A stretch of 64,000 bases of DNA from Bdellovibrio sp. NC01 (GCF_006874625.1 NZ_CP030034.1:3596001-3660000); one strand, 5' to 3'; shown: positions 8,307 to 17,490, counted from the stretch's first letter. Notes: generated by a model from the sequence alone, not told the origin. Numbers and translations are program-made.

Positions 8307-8708
8307 TTATGCTTCTTGAATCTCTAATTCTTTCGTTCGAACCTCGCGAAGTTTTTTATCCAACTTCGCCAGTGCCTCGGCCATGCTTTGACCAAGATCG
8401 TTCAGTTCGTGAATGCGGTTCAAAGTTTCATCTTCGTCGCCACCAACTAAACGCAAGCTTTCAAGTTTTGCGGAATTTAGATCCAACTCTTTTGAAAGCG
8501 TTTCTAGTTTCTGATTTAGTTTCTTACGGTCTTCCGTTAAACCTTTTGTGATTTGACGGACACGATCAAGGCTCATCGCCTCGACTTTTGAATCTTCGAA
8601 AGAAGCGTCGTTTTTGTCTGCCTCGTCATCGCCCTGAAATGCTTCAAGGAACAAGGCCCATTCTTTTTTGAGGGATTTTACGATCGACCTACTACTGTCA
8701 TCACCCAT
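8307..8708 (-). CDS. Coiled-coil protein of unknown function
   Basis: The 133-residue, highly charged protein is rich in Leu, Glu, Lys and Asp. Residues from about 45 to 130 show heptad-like spacing of Leu, predicting a long alpha-helical coiled coil. There is no signal peptide or membrane segment. An AGGAG lies about 13 bases before the ATG, rather far. It lies 25 bases downstream of the PspC-like gene on the same strand, so it is probably in that operon. I do not recognise the family. Confidence 0.7.
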   Translation of the reverse strand: MGDDSSRSIVKSLKKEWALFLEAFQGDDEADKNDASFEDSKVEAMSLDRVRQITKGLTEDRKKLNQKLETLSKELDLNSAKLESLRLVGGDEDETLNRIHELNDLGQSMAEALAKLDKKLREVRTKELEIQEA

Positions 8709-8733
8709 ATATAGTGAAATACTCCTGCGCTAA

Positions 8734-9159
8734 TCAAAGCGACTTTGCAGATTCATCGGCAGTCGGTACTAAGAAGTAGCAAAGCCCATAAACCAAGATC
8801 GCAACTCCGAAGGTCACAAATAAAAACAGAACAGCGCCTGTTCTTACGATACCGACCTCAAGTTGATATCTCTTAGCAATTCTAGCACACACGCCCAGGA
8901 GCTTTCTATCTAGAGCTTGGTCTAGTCTATCGACGCGGGGCAGACAGATCGCCAAGATCAAATATAAGAGGATGCCAGTTCCGAACCATAAAACAGATAC
9001 AATCCAAATGACGCGCAGTATCCAAGTTTCGATACCCAAAGACTGACCTAGACCCTTACAAACCCCTGCCAAAGCGCCATCAGAAGCGCGAGTCCAACGA
9101 TAATGTGGAGTCGATTTTGGAGTCGTCGTCGTATTTTCGTTCATCGTTTCAGTCGTCAT
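8734..9159 (-). CDS. PspC-domain membrane protein
   Basis: The 141-residue protein has a Thr-rich head and then a PspC-like domain (RASDGALAGVCKGLGQ, about residues 20-75) with membrane segments. A second, degenerate PspC-like unit follows ('LLGVCARIAKRYQLEVGIVR'). PspC proteins sit in the inner membrane and take part in the phage-shock envelope stress response. I chose the ATG at 9159, with AGGG six bases upstream, over a TTG two codons earlier at 9165. It directly follows ribD on the same strand. Confidence 0.83.
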   Translation of the reverse strand: MTTETMNENTTTTPKSTPHYRWTRASDGALAGVCKGLGQSLGIETWILRVIWIVSVLWFGTGILLYLILAICLPRVDRLDQALDRKLLGVCARIAKRYQLEVGIVRTGAVLFLFVTFGVAILVYGLCYFLVPTADESAKSL

Positions 9160-9167
9160 TTTCAACC

Positions 9168-10355
9168 CTATTTCAAAGTTCCGGTAATCATAAAGTCGCC
9201 GCCGAAAGTAAGATAGCGCGGATTCTTCACATGAATTTTATTCGCCATCTTCTCAATTCTGACCGTCTCTGTCCAGGAGCGCGAGCCACCCGAACCCATG
9301 ATGATCGGAGCTTGGAACATGTACAAACGATTCACCAACTCATGAGAAATGAAAGAGCTCGCCGTCATCGCGCCCCCTTCAACCATCACCGAACGTAAAC
9401 CTTTGCTGTGAAGTTGCGCCAGTAAATCTTTAAGATCCAACTCGCCCGTCACTTCCGTTTTGACGAATACCAATTGCGGAGGATTCTTTAACTTCGCCGC
9501 TTTTTTCTGTGTTTCTTCCATCATATCGGCAGATACACACCAGAAAATATTTTGGGGTTCGTTTACTTGCGAAAGTTTTAAATCCGAAAACTTGTTGAGC
9601 AATTCGGCTTCACCATCAATCACGACAATTTTATTTTTCTTTTCAATTGTTGGATGACGAATGTTGAGTGATGGATTGTCGAATTCAACAGTACCCTTAC
9701 CGACAAGAATTCCATCGTAACAAGAGCGCAGATAGTGAACATATTCGCGCGATTCAGGTCCCGTGATCCATTGGCTTTCGCCCGACTTCAAAGCCACTTG
9801 ACCGTCAAGACTGCTGGCCATTTTGACTGCGACAAAAACTTTTTTATGACGGAAATTCCACAAGAATGCTTCGCAAACTTCTTCAAGTTGCGTTTTGATT
9901 TCTTGTTCTAATTTTTTATCTGGCGAAGAAAATACTTCCGCTTCAATACCAACGTCTTTCAGAATCTGCGCGCCTTGTCCCGCGACTAATGGATTTGGAT
10001 CAATCAACCCGAACGTCACTTTTTTCACTGGAAGTTTTGCGATCATCTTTGCGCAAGACGGAGTTTTTCCTTCATGCGCACACGGCTCAAGTGTCACAAT
10101 CACGTGAGCGCCTTTAAGATCTTCAGCACTTAAACCTTTCAGCGCATTCACTTCCGCATGCGGGCCCCCATAAACTTGGTGATAACCACTTTGAATGAAT
10201 TTGCCATTTGCATCTAAGACAACACTGCCTACTAAAGGATTGGGACTGACATGAGGCCCACCTTTGTAAGCCTCGCTAATTGCCAGTTGCATAGCTTGTT
10301 CAGTGGTTAGAGGTGTTCCCTTCGCAGGTATTGGAAGAGATTTGATTTGTTCCAC
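9168..10355 (-). CDS. ribD: Bifunctional riboflavin deaminase/reductase RibD
   Basis: The 395-residue protein starts at GTG with AAGGGAG six bases upstream. The N-terminal deaminase domain has the zinc site His66-Ala-Glu68 (GPHAEVNAL) and Cys92 plus Cys101 (PCAHEGKTPSC). The C-terminal reductase domain (about 165-395) carries 'VAVKMASSLDG' and 'MVEGGAMTASSFI'. RibD catalyses the second and third steps of riboflavin synthesis after GTP cyclohydrolase II. No other rib gene is in the window, and I see no FMN riboswitch in its leader. Confidence 0.94.
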   Translation of the reverse strand: MEQIKSLPIPAKGTPLTTEQAMQLAISEAYKGGPHVSPNPLVGSVVLDANGKFIQSGYHQVYGGPHAEVNALKGLSAEDLKGAHVIVTLEPCAHEGKTPSCAKMIAKLPVKKVTFGLIDPNPLVAGQGAQILKDVGIEAEVFSSPDKKLEQEIKTQLEEVCEAFLWNFRHKKVFVAVKMASSLDGQVALKSGESQWITGPESREYVHYLRSCYDGILVGKGTVEFDNPSLNIRHPTIEKKNKIVVIDGEAELLNKFSDLKLSQVNEPQNIFWCVSADMMEETQKKAAKLKNPPQLVFVKTEVTGELDLKDLLAQLHSKGLRSVMVEGGAMTASSFISHELVNRLYMFQAPIIMGSGGSRSWTETVRIEKMANKIHVKNPRYLTFGGDFMITGTLK

Positions 10356-10737
10356 TGTGGGCTCCCTTGCTTAATCAATCGAGTGTGCGGAACTCATCTT
10401 AAAACTGTGGGATCACGAACGCAACTCACGCTGCTCTTGCGGTTTTTGCTGAAACTGCTCGCGCAAGCATCGCGCTCGTCTTTTGCAACAATTGTGATTC
10501 AAATGGAGAGATAAGTACTCATAATCGCTGAACAAAGTCTAAACAAATCATTCAAACTCTTCGATGCTCTAATGTGGCTTTCGACAAGGAAACATATCAA
10601 AGGGGTATAAACAATGTTCCATTTTGAGGTGCGAAAATTAATTCCAAGTAAACATAGTTTAAATTATCGAACTAATACATTAGTTAAATGTTGTTTAGTC
10701 ACATTTATTCCGAAGAGTTTTCTAAGAGGGGCACGTT
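10356..10737. other. Gene-free divergent region upstream of ribD
   Basis: This 382-bp gap separates ribD (minus) from a 38-residue membrane ORF (plus). The part near ribD is mixed in composition; the part from about 10500 is AT-rich and promoter-like. It holds a 16-bp palindrome at 10670. I see no riboswitch. An 86-codon open frame starting at 10614 has no recognisable protein features and overlaps the better-supported small ORF, so I do not call it. Confidence 0.5.
10670..10685. promoter_or_regulatory. Operator-like palindrome
   Basis: AACTAATACATTAGTT has perfect 7-bp arms around a 2-base centre, in AT-rich DNA about 53 bases before the ATG of the small membrane ORF. The spacing and symmetry suit a dimeric repressor or activator site. 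No regulator is identifiable. Confidence 0.35.
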
Positions 10738-10854
10738 ATGGCAGCACAAAACAAAGCAAAAAATCCAGGCTGGTTTTACTTCGTGTTAGTTCTGCAGTGT
10801 CTCTTCATTCTTTTGGGCATCGGAATGCTCAAAGACCTCATGTGGATTCTTTAA
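10738..10854 (+). CDS. Small membrane protein, 38 residues
   Basis: A short ORF begins at an ATG with a GAGGGG site about six bases upstream. The product has a soluble, positively charged head (MAAQNKAKNPGW) and then a hydrophobic segment of about 20 residues (FYFVLVLQCLFILLGIGML) ending in KDLMWIL. That is the layout of a single-pass small membrane protein with its N-terminus inside. The coding evidence is the ribosome binding site, the clean hydrophobic helix and the own promoter-like region. I know no family for it. Confidence 0.55.
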   Translation: MAAQNKAKNPGWFYFVLVLQCLFILLGIGMLKDLMWIL

Positions 10855-10895
10855 TTTCCCAAAAAAGTTATTAAGACGGTTTTTCGTAGTGCGGG

Positions 10896-11043
10896 GATTT
10901 GCTAAAGCCTTAGAGCTTCACTGCTTCTTCGGCGGCACGCCATCCGGGCTCAATCGTCGCCGCAGCTTTGCTGCGGTTCGCGCCATCGTGGCGCCGACGA
11001 AGGCCGCCTACGTAGCAGCGAATCTCTAAGTCTTTCGCAAATT
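10896..11043. repeat. Long imperfect palindrome with nested hairpins
   Basis: The outer arms (10896-10925 and 11014-11043) are reverse complements at 25 of 30 positions by my alignment. Inside lie a shorter GGCGGC/GCCGCC pairing and a perfect nested hairpin, CCGCAGC TTT GCTGCGG (10960-10976). The interior is far more GC-rich than the flanking AT-rich DNA. It fills the gap between the small membrane ORF and the FadL-like gene. It looks like a REP- or MITE-like element that could fold as one RNA, without a protein gene. Confidence 0.6.
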
Positions 11044-11107
11044 TTGCCTTCGATATTGTTTTAATTTTTTTTGAAATTAAAGATGGCGTACTCTGTTTAA
11101 TATTTTT

Positions 11108-12238
11108 TTAGTAGCCGACGTTTGAAGAGAAGATAATTCCGTAAGCGTCGAACGGAGAGTTTTGGCTGTTTCCTTTTGTTAGGCCTTTATTGTAGTAAAG
11201 ACCAAGACTGAGTTCGCTGTTGCCGTCGACTCGTGTGATGCCGCCGGTGCCTGAGTAGGTTTCTGAAGTTCTGTTATCAAGATAGGCGAAGCCTGCTAGT
11301 GGGTGCCACGATGTCGAGTTGAAGCCTTTCCAGCCAACGCCGTAGCTGGTTTGCTCTGGCAGTTGTGTTGTTGTGCCGTCGCTATCTTTTTGATCGGCGC
11401 TCATAGAATAGTTGATATCAAAAAAGAATTTCTGATCATTCACATTGAACTGTTGACCAAGACCGAATGAAAAAGCGTCTCTGCCATCGGGGTCGTAACT
11501 TGATGTGACTTGTTTGTTTAACGTTGGATCATTCGCGTTCATCGTTGAGGCGTAATAATCACCGGAAGAGCTAATTTTAAAGGGCAGTGAAAAAATCGTG
11601 AATCCGATTTTGTAGTTATCATTTACTTTCCACAGAACGCCAGGATTCAAAAAGTAATGCATTTCTTTTGTGTGGCTTTGCGAAACCGCCAACGACTTCA
11701 CCACGCCACCGCTGGATGCAGAACCAATCGAATGCACTGATGAAGTTTGATTGGTTACTCCGGTGCTGATCCCCGCACTTAAGTTTTCATTCAGGAAAAT
11801 GGCGTAACTGATGCCCGCCAAGATCACATTCGTCTGTGCCGTCACAGAAGTTTTAACATCAAAGCCGGAAATAACAGAATTGCTTCCCTGAATCACGTTG
11901 TACGAAAGTGGATTTCCAACGAACAATGCAAACGTACCACGCTCCGATGGATAGATTCCTGTCACCAACATGGGACGAATATTAGGATCAGAACTGTCAG
12001 ACATTTCATCTAACTTGAAACGTTGCTGTTCGATCGCATTGCCGCTGACGCTGAGTTTTAATTTGTGGGAATTATAATAAGCAAGACCTGCGGGATTATA
12101 TAAAACATTGCCCGGTGAATCCTCAAATGCGATTCCTGTATTCGCCATCAAAGCTTCTTCGTTGCCTGTGGGGAACGGATAAATAAAAGCCATAGCTTGT
12201 GACGAAATCAAAAGAAGTAAGCAGCTAAGAAATCTCAA
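11108..12238 (-). CDS. FadL/OMPP1-like outer-membrane barrel protein
   Basis: The 376-residue protein has a signal peptide ending SSQAMA and an N-terminal segment 'NPAGLAYYN' typical of the OMPP1/FadL hydrophobic-compound porin family. Alternating polar and apolar strands follow to the end, which is an aromatic-capped strand (FSSNVGY) as expected of outer-membrane barrels. Start choice: TTG at 12238, preceded five bases earlier by GAGGG, lies one base after the helicase stop; another TTG at 12250 overlaps that gene. The transported substrate is unknown. Confidence 0.78.
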   Translation of the reverse strand: MRFLSCLLLLISSQAMAFIYPFPTGNEEALMANTGIAFEDSPGNVLYNPAGLAYYNSHKLKLSVSGNAIEQQRFKLDEMSDSSDPNIRPMLVTGIYPSERGTFALFVGNPLSYNVIQGSNSVISGFDVKTSVTAQTNVILAGISYAIFLNENLSAGISTGVTNQTSSVHSIGSASSGGVVKSLAVSQSHTKEMHYFLNPGVLWKVNDNYKIGFTIFSLPFKISSSGDYYASTMNANDPTLNKQVTSSYDPDGRDAFSFGLGQQFNVNDQKFFFDINYSMSADQKDSDGTTTQLPEQTSYGVGWKGFNSTSWHPLAGFAYLDNRTSETYSGTGGITRVDGNSELSLGLYYNKGLTKGNSQNSPFDAYGIIFSSNVGY

Positions 12239-12239
12239 A

Positions 12240-13499
12240 TTATCCCTCAAGCTTTTTATAAAACTCCAACACCTTAGGATCTACGATGATAGAGCGTGGA
12301 TTCCAGCCAATCAAATGCAAACCCTCAGCATTGCGCAAACGACTAAGTGCTACGTAAGCATGTCCTGGTTCCCACAGATTGCTAAGGTCACACCACAAAT
12401 CATCCAAAGTCGCACCTTGGCTTTTATGAATTGTCGTAGCGTAAGCAAGTGTTAACGGAAATTGAATGACGGATGCCATGACATTGCCTTCGGCGTCTTG
12501 CAAAGCGAACTGTGTCTTATCGACTTGAACTTCGCGACCTCCGTCTTTTTTAACAATAATTTTATCGTCAGCAATATCCGTCACAACACCACGAGTGCCA
12601 TTCACCCACCGCTTTTGTGGATCGTTTTGTAAGAACATCACGCGGCAGCCAAGCTTCAACACAAGCTTCACCGGCACCGGTGCAGACTTCATCAAAATCT
12701 CAATATGCTTTTCCGAACCAAAATAAATGGAGTCAATCGTGACTTCTTCTTCATTCAGTTCTTTCAATTTCATTTGATTGAAATTTTCAGCGTTGATTTT
12801 ACGAGGGAACAAGCGCGTGCCCGGATGATCTGGATCGTGAGTTTGAATATGTTCGTTCAAAAACTCACGCACACGCGGAGTCGAAAGTCCGTGGCGCACA
12901 TCACTTAGCACATCTAAAAATAAATTATCGGAAACACGCTGGTTGTGTGACAGCATCGCCGTTTGAAAGCCTGTTTGCTCCCACACGCCATTAATGAATG
13001 CCCAATCACGATTACCGGTTTGTGTGACTGGCGGCAACTGTGCGAAATCGCCAACCGCGATAATACGCATGCCTCCCCATGGAAGCTTCGATTCACGCGC
13101 ACGTTGTGACAAAGCTTCTGCAATCATCAAGGCTTGCCCTGGGATCATTGAAATTTCATCGATGATCACGCCTTCGACCTTACGCAAACGCGCCATCAAC
13201 TTATTATCTTTTGAAGCGCGTTCATAAGTGGCGTCGGGACCACCGTCCATGATTCCTAAGCCGAAGAAACTGTGGAACGTTCTGCCACCAAGCAAAACTG
13301 CCGCAGCACCTGTGCTCGCAAGAATGGGCAATTCTTTCGTATCGATCTCTTTCATGTATTGGCGGATCAAAAAACTTTTGCCACTACCCGCACCGCCCGT
13401 CAAAAAGACGTTCTCTCCAGATCTTAGAAGATCTAGAGCGCCTGCTTGTTCTGGGGAAAGATCGAAAGGAGTAGAATTTGTCATTAGTCGTTCGATCAT
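12240..13499 (-). CDS. PIF1-like ATP-dependent DNA helicase
   Basis: The 419-residue protein is a superfamily 1B helicase. It has Walker A GGAGSGKSF (about residue 35), 'ASTGAAAVLLGGRTFHSF' (motif Ia of PIF1), Walker B IIDEISM, motif III 'VGDFAQLPPV' and a C-terminal 'TIHKSQGATLDDL' with 'YVALSRLRNAEGL'. These are hallmarks of the PIF1/RecD2 group, which unwinds DNA 5' to 3' and resolves G-quadruplexes and forks. I prefer the ATG at 13499, which follows AGGTGAG; a GTG three codons earlier (13508) is possible. It is next to the porin gene but shares no pathway with it. Confidence 0.9.
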   Translation of the reverse strand: MIERLMTNSTPFDLSPEQAGALDLLRSGENVFLTGGAGSGKSFLIRQYMKEIDTKELPILASTGAAAVLLGGRTFHSFFGLGIMDGGPDATYERASKDNKLMARLRKVEGVIIDEISMIPGQALMIAEALSQRARESKLPWGGMRIIAVGDFAQLPPVTQTGNRDWAFINGVWEQTGFQTAMLSHNQRVSDNLFLDVLSDVRHGLSTPRVREFLNEHIQTHDPDHPGTRLFPRKINAENFNQMKLKELNEEEVTIDSIYFGSEKHIEILMKSAPVPVKLVLKLGCRVMFLQNDPQKRWVNGTRGVVTDIADDKIIVKKDGGREVQVDKTQFALQDAEGNVMASVIQFPLTLAYATTIHKSQGATLDDLWCDLSNLWEPGHAYVALSRLRNAEGLHLIGWNPRSIIVDPKVLEFYKKLEG

Positions 13500-13589
13500 G
13501 CCACTCACCTAGACCATAAGCAAGACAGCTATTGCAAATCGCCTTTTTCAGTCATGAAATAGGAGGGTCTTTCGAAAGGATTCGACACA

Positions 13590-15584
13590 ATGGCTCATCC
13601 GAAATTAACGGTATTGCTTTTATCCGCTTCTTTGTTCACTTCACCAGTTTTTGCCAAGGCGCCTTCTTCAGAGATTCCAGAGAAACGTGAATTTCCTCTG
13701 AATACGTCAGTAAATCCGTGTGAAGACTTTCATAAATACGTGTGCTCTGAAGTAGAAGCGTCTTTCAAACTTCGTCCTGATCGCAGTCACCATCTTTTTG
13801 CATTTAGCGATTCGCGCGAAAGATTGTTAGAGACAAAAAAGAAATTCATGTCGGAACTTCCCACAAAAAAAGATTTGAATGAAAGAACGGAACAACTTCG
13901 TGATTTCTATATGGCATGCATGGACCCCAAAGCCCGTGCTGCTTCAGAAAAAGCCGAAGTTAAAAAATTCCAAAAAGATCTTAGTAAAATTGAAACTGTC
14001 GACGATCTTATCACTTTCAATAACAACCAAGCCTCTAAAGGAATGTTTGGTCCGTTCATGTGGATGGGTAACACACCTGACTTGGATAACGCTAAAAAAT
14101 TGAATATTGCACTGGGCGGAAGCATTATGGGTCTGCCTGATCATAAATATTATGAAGATGCAAAATTGATGGCTGATTACAAAAAGCTTTTGATTTCATT
14201 CTTCAAAGCAATTGATCCAAAAATAAAGGCTTCTGACGCTGATACTCGTGCGCAGGCCTTGGTGAATTTGGAAAAAGACTTTATCAAGGTTTACCCGGTC
14301 GCTTCGACTCGTCGTCAACGCTGGAGCGAACGTCATTTGACTCCCCAAGACGAGACGATCAAAAAATATCCGAATCTGAAATTGGATATGTTGTTTAAGA
14401 AAACTCCTAAGGATGCTTTGGTCAGTATGCCCATCCCTGAAACGGCTGCATTCTTGAATGACGAACTTGCAAAACGCCCTTTGCAAACGTGGAAAGATCT
14501 TTTGCTCGTCAGAAACTTGTCTGACGAAATGGATGACGCTTATCCGAAGTTCTTCCAAGAAAACTTCGACTTCGAAAAGAAATACTTCGGAGGACCTGAA
14601 AAGCGCCCTGATCGTCAAGAGCGTTGCACAGATTTAGTTACAAACTACTTCATGAAAGAACTTGATGCGGCACTGGTTGATCAAGTGTTCCCGAACTTTG
14701 ATGAAAAGAAAGTCACTGAAGTTGCTGAAAACATTCGCGCCAGCATCTTGAAAGGCTTAGAAAATAACAAATGGCTTTCTTCTGACGGCAGAAAAGGTGC
14801 GATCGCAAAAATCAAAACGGCGCGCTTGCAACTTGTGAAACCTCATACAGATAAAGAATGGGATTTCATGCCGATTCGTAAATACACGAAAACGGATATC
14901 TTGGTGGATAAACACCTTTACCGTGAAGCTTCATTCAGCAAAATGATGAAAGAGCTTCATGAGCCAGCCAATCAAGACGCTTGGGGCATGGGTCCTTTGA
15001 CCGTGAACGCTTACTACAGCGAAAACGAAAATAAATTCGTTCTGCCAATTGGTATTCTGCAATATCCGTTCTACAACAAAGACGGAACTTTGATTGAAAA
15101 CTTGGGTGCCGTTGGTGCCGTGATCGGTCACGAATTAGGTCACAGTATCGATGACAACGGTGCGAAGTATGACTCTGAAGGTCGCCTGAAAGATTGGATG
15201 AGCCAAAAAGACATCACAGAATTCGCGTCTCGCCAAAACAAACTGGTTGAGCAGTTCAACAAAGCAGAACACGACGGCAAGTTAACTCTTGGTGAAAATA
15301 CCGCGGACTTGGTAGGCGTCACTTTCGCTTACAATGCGGCTTTCCCGGGCGGCAAAGGTGATGTTGAAGATAAAAAGAAATTCTTCATCGCTTACGGCCG
15401 TCTGTGGTGCTCGGTGACTCGCCCGGATTTTGAGAAGTTGATGAGAAAAACCGACCCGCACTCTTCCGGAACAGCCCGTATCAACGAGCAAGTGAAGCAG
15501 CAGCCAGCGTTCGCGGAAACTTTCCAGTGCAAAGCAGGCGACAAGATGACCCTGCCTGATTCTGAGCGAGTTCAAATCTGGTAG
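13590..15584 (+). CDS. M13 (neprilysin-like) zinc metallopeptidase
   Basis: The 664-residue protein has a signal peptide (residues 1-22, ending PVFA) and is probably periplasmic or secreted. The zinc site is complete: His514-Glu515-x-x-His518 in 'VIGHELGHSIDDNG' and the third ligand Glu569 in 'LGENTADLVG'. The N-terminal 'NPCEDFHKYVC' and the C-terminal '...RVQIW' are also typical of M13. These enzymes cut short peptides; for a predator a role in prey peptide digestion is plausible but is my inference. A terminator follows at 15618. Confidence 0.95.
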   Translation: MAHPKLTVLLLSASLFTSPVFAKAPSSEIPEKREFPLNTSVNPCEDFHKYVCSEVEASFKLRPDRSHHLFAFSDSRERLLETKKKFMSELPTKKDLNERTEQLRDFYMACMDPKARAASEKAEVKKFQKDLSKIETVDDLITFNNNQASKGMFGPFMWMGNTPDLDNAKKLNIALGGSIMGLPDHKYYEDAKLMADYKKLLISFFKAIDPKIKASDADTRAQALVNLEKDFIKVYPVASTRRQRWSERHLTPQDETIKKYPNLKLDMLFKKTPKDALVSMPIPETAAFLNDELAKRPLQTWKDLLLVRNLSDEMDDAYPKFFQENFDFEKKYFGGPEKRPDRQERCTDLVTNYFMKELDAALVDQVFPNFDEKKVTEVAENIRASILKGLENNKWLSSDGRKGAIAKIKTARLQLVKPHTDKEWDFMPIRKYTKTDILVDKHLYREASFSKMMKELHEPANQDAWGMGPLTVNAYYSENENKFVLPIGILQYPFYNKDGTLIENLGAVGAVIGHELGHSIDDNGAKYDSEGRLKDWMSQKDITEFASRQNKLVEQFNKAEHDGKLTLGENTADLVGVTFAYNAAFPGGKGDVEDKKKFFIAYGRLWCSVTRPDFEKLMRKTDPHSSGTARINEQVKQQPAFAETFQCKAGDKMTLPDSERVQIW

Positions 15585-15617
15585 GTTTGAGCCTTTTTAG
15601 CGCGTCCAACACCCTAC

Positions 15618-15650
15618 GCCCCTCGTCGAGAACATCGAAATACGAGGGGC
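15618..15650 (+). terminator. Rho-independent terminator after the M13 peptidase
   Basis: GCCCCTCGT and ACGAGGGGC form a perfect 9-bp stem with a 15-base loop, followed by TCTTTATT. It separates the peptidase gene from the rhodanese gene. Confidence 0.8.
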
Positions 15651-15716
15651 TCTTTATTGAAGCGCAATTCAATTTCTGATATTCTTAGAGTCTTGGCTCC
15701 ACCTAAGGAGGGCTCT

Positions 15717-16076
15717 ATGGCACTAGTTGAATTCGCTACGAAGACAGAAAACCCACATTTCGAAAATGTCTTCGACATTGCTCCAACCGAACTTCAACAA
15801 AAACTTAATGACGTGAAGGTCATCGACGTTCGTGAACATCATGAATATGTTGGTGAACTTGGTCACATTGTTGGTTCTGAGTTAATTTCACTCGGGACCT
15901 TGCCAGATAACTTGAATAACCTTCCGAAGGACCAAACAATCGTATTCATCTGTCTTGGCGGAGTGCGCTCTGCTAAAGCGGCTGCTTATGCGACGATGAA
16001 TGGCTTTACGAACGTTTTAAATATGAGCGGCGGCATGATGGCGTGGAGCCAACTTCAGCTGCCGGTTGAAAGATAA
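15717..16076 (+). CDS. Single-domain rhodanese-like protein
   Basis: The 119-residue protein is one rhodanese domain: 'VIDVREHHEYVGELGHIVGS' and the active-site loop 'ICLGGVRS' with the catalytic Cys79. Rhodaneses carry sulfur as a persulfide. The start at 15717 follows AAGGAGG by five bases; the frame stays open upstream to 15657, but that would include the ribosome binding site and poorly conserved residues. The protein has no signal peptide. It lies 11 bases before the nucleotidase gene, likely cotranscribed. Confidence 0.9.
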   Translation: MALVEFATKTENPHFENVFDIAPTELQQKLNDVKVIDVREHHEYVGELGHIVGSELISLGTLPDNLNNLPKDQTIVFICLGGVRSAKAAAYATMNGFTNVLNMSGGMMAWSQLQLPVER

Positions 16077-16087
16077 GAAAAGAAAAT

Positions 16088-17461
16088 ATGCCAGGAAAAG
16101 TATTTGTTAACAGAACTTTGAATATGAAAAAAATCCGCTATATCGGCGTCGATATGGATCACACGCTTGTTCGCTATAATAGCGAAAACTTCGAGCGTCT
16201 GTCGCATACAACGATGATCGATAAATTGGTAAAGCGCGGATACCCAGAAACTTTGCGTAAGCTGACTTTCGATTACAACTTCGCGATTCGCGGCCTTGTG
16301 ATCGACCGTAAAATGGGAAATCTTTTGAAATTGAATCGCTACACGGCGATTCGTGCAAGCTACCATGGTTTGAAACCGCTTGATTTCAAAACGCACCAAA
16401 AATTGTACAAATCGACTTACATCGATCTTTCGAACACAGACTACTTGGCTGTCGATACGTCATTCTCTATCTCTTTGGCGAATTTGATCGCGCAAATCGT
16501 AGAGTTGAAAGACACAGATCTTGCCAACAAATATCCAGAGTATGTGCAAATCGCGGATGACGTTTTGGATGCTTTGGATGAAGCGCACAGAGATGGCTCT
16601 TTGAAAGAAGTTGTTAAGAACAACTTGGATCACTACATCGTGAAAGATCCCGGTTTGGTTGCAAGCCTTGAAAAATTCCGTCGTCACGGTAAAAAGATTT
16701 TCGTTTTGACGAACTCTGATTACCACTACACGAAATTGCTTTTGGATTACGCGATCCAGCCATTCTTGAAAGAACACAAATCTTGGCAAGACTTGTTCGA
16801 GATCGTGATCACGTTCGCTTCAAAACCGAAGTTCTTCTATGAAAATCAGAAGTACCTTCGTGTGAACCCAGCAGACGGCACGATGACGAACATGGAAGGC
16901 AAACTGACACCTGGTATTTACCAAGGTGGAAATGCTAAGAAATTCACTGCGGATCTAGATCTTGCGGGTGATGATATTCTTTATATCGGTGACCATATCT
17001 ACGGCGACATCCTTCGTTTGAAAAAGGATTGTAACTGGAGAACGGCAATGGTGATCGAAGAGCTTGATGTTGAAGTTGAAAACAACAAAAAAGCTGAGCC
17101 GATCAATCAAGAGATCGAAGTTCTGATGAAGAAAAAAGAACCTCTTGAAGATGAATTGACTGACATCATGACTCGCAAAATTGAAAAAGCGGGTGACGTG
17201 AATGAAGCCCAAATCGAAACTTTGCAAAAAACTATTTCAGAGATCGATTCGCAGATCAGCCAGTACATCAAAAAGCAACAGTCGATGTACAACGGAAACT
17301 GGGGCCAATTGATGAGAGCCGGTAACGAAGAAAGCTACTTCGCTTACCAGTTAGACCGTTACGCCTGCGTGTACATGGAAAAACTAGCGGACTTAGTCGA
17401 ACTATCTCCGCGCACATATTTCCGTGCCCCACGCCGCCCACTAGCCCACGAAATCTACTAA
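16088..17461 (+). CDS. HAD-superfamily 5'-nucleotidase (cN-II/HAD-IG type)
   Basis: The 457-residue protein has the HAD nucleophile motif 'GVDMDHTLVRY' with Asp22 and Asp24, 'FVLTNSDYHYTK' (motif II), and 'DILYIGDHIYGDILRLKK' (motifs III/IV). This matches the large cytosolic purine 5'-nucleotidase family, which dephosphorylates nucleotides such as IMP and GMP. A charged region near residues 340-400 looks like coiled coil. A second in-frame ATG, 12 codons in, directly precedes the conserved core, so the start is not certain. For a predator that recycles prey nucleotides such an enzyme is fitting, but this is inference. Confidence 0.9.
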   Translation: MPGKVFVNRTLNMKKIRYIGVDMDHTLVRYNSENFERLSHTTMIDKLVKRGYPETLRKLTFDYNFAIRGLVIDRKMGNLLKLNRYTAIRASYHGLKPLDFKTHQKLYKSTYIDLSNTDYLAVDTSFSISLANLIAQIVELKDTDLANKYPEYVQIADDVLDALDEAHRDGSLKEVVKNNLDHYIVKDPGLVASLEKFRRHGKKIFVLTNSDYHYTKLLLDYAIQPFLKEHKSWQDLFEIVITFASKPKFFYENQKYLRVNPADGTMTNMEGKLTPGIYQGGNAKKFTADLDLAGDDILYIGDHIYGDILRLKKDCNWRTAMVIEELDVEVENNKKAEPINQEIEVLMKKKEPLEDELTDIMTRKIEKAGDVNEAQIETLQKTISEIDSQISQYIKKQQSMYNGNWGQLMRAGNEESYFAYQLDRYACVYMEKLADLVELSPRTYFRAPRRPLAHEIY

Positions 17462-17468
17462 TCGCGTC

Positions 17469-17490
17469 AAGCCCCTAGCAATAGGGGCTT
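17469..17490 (+). terminator. Rho-independent terminator after the nucleotidase
   Basis: AAGCCCCT and AGGGGCTT form a perfect 8-bp stem with a 6-base loop, followed by TTCTTTTTTC. Confidence 0.9.

Noticed and set aside
10356-10500. FMN riboswitch upstream of ribD
   Set aside because: I could not find the conserved paired elements of the RFN motif in the short leader.
10614-10874. An 86-codon open frame in the region after ribD
   Set aside because: Its product has no recognisable features and it overlaps, in another frame, the 38-residue membrane ORF with a much better ribosome binding site and hydrophobic helix.
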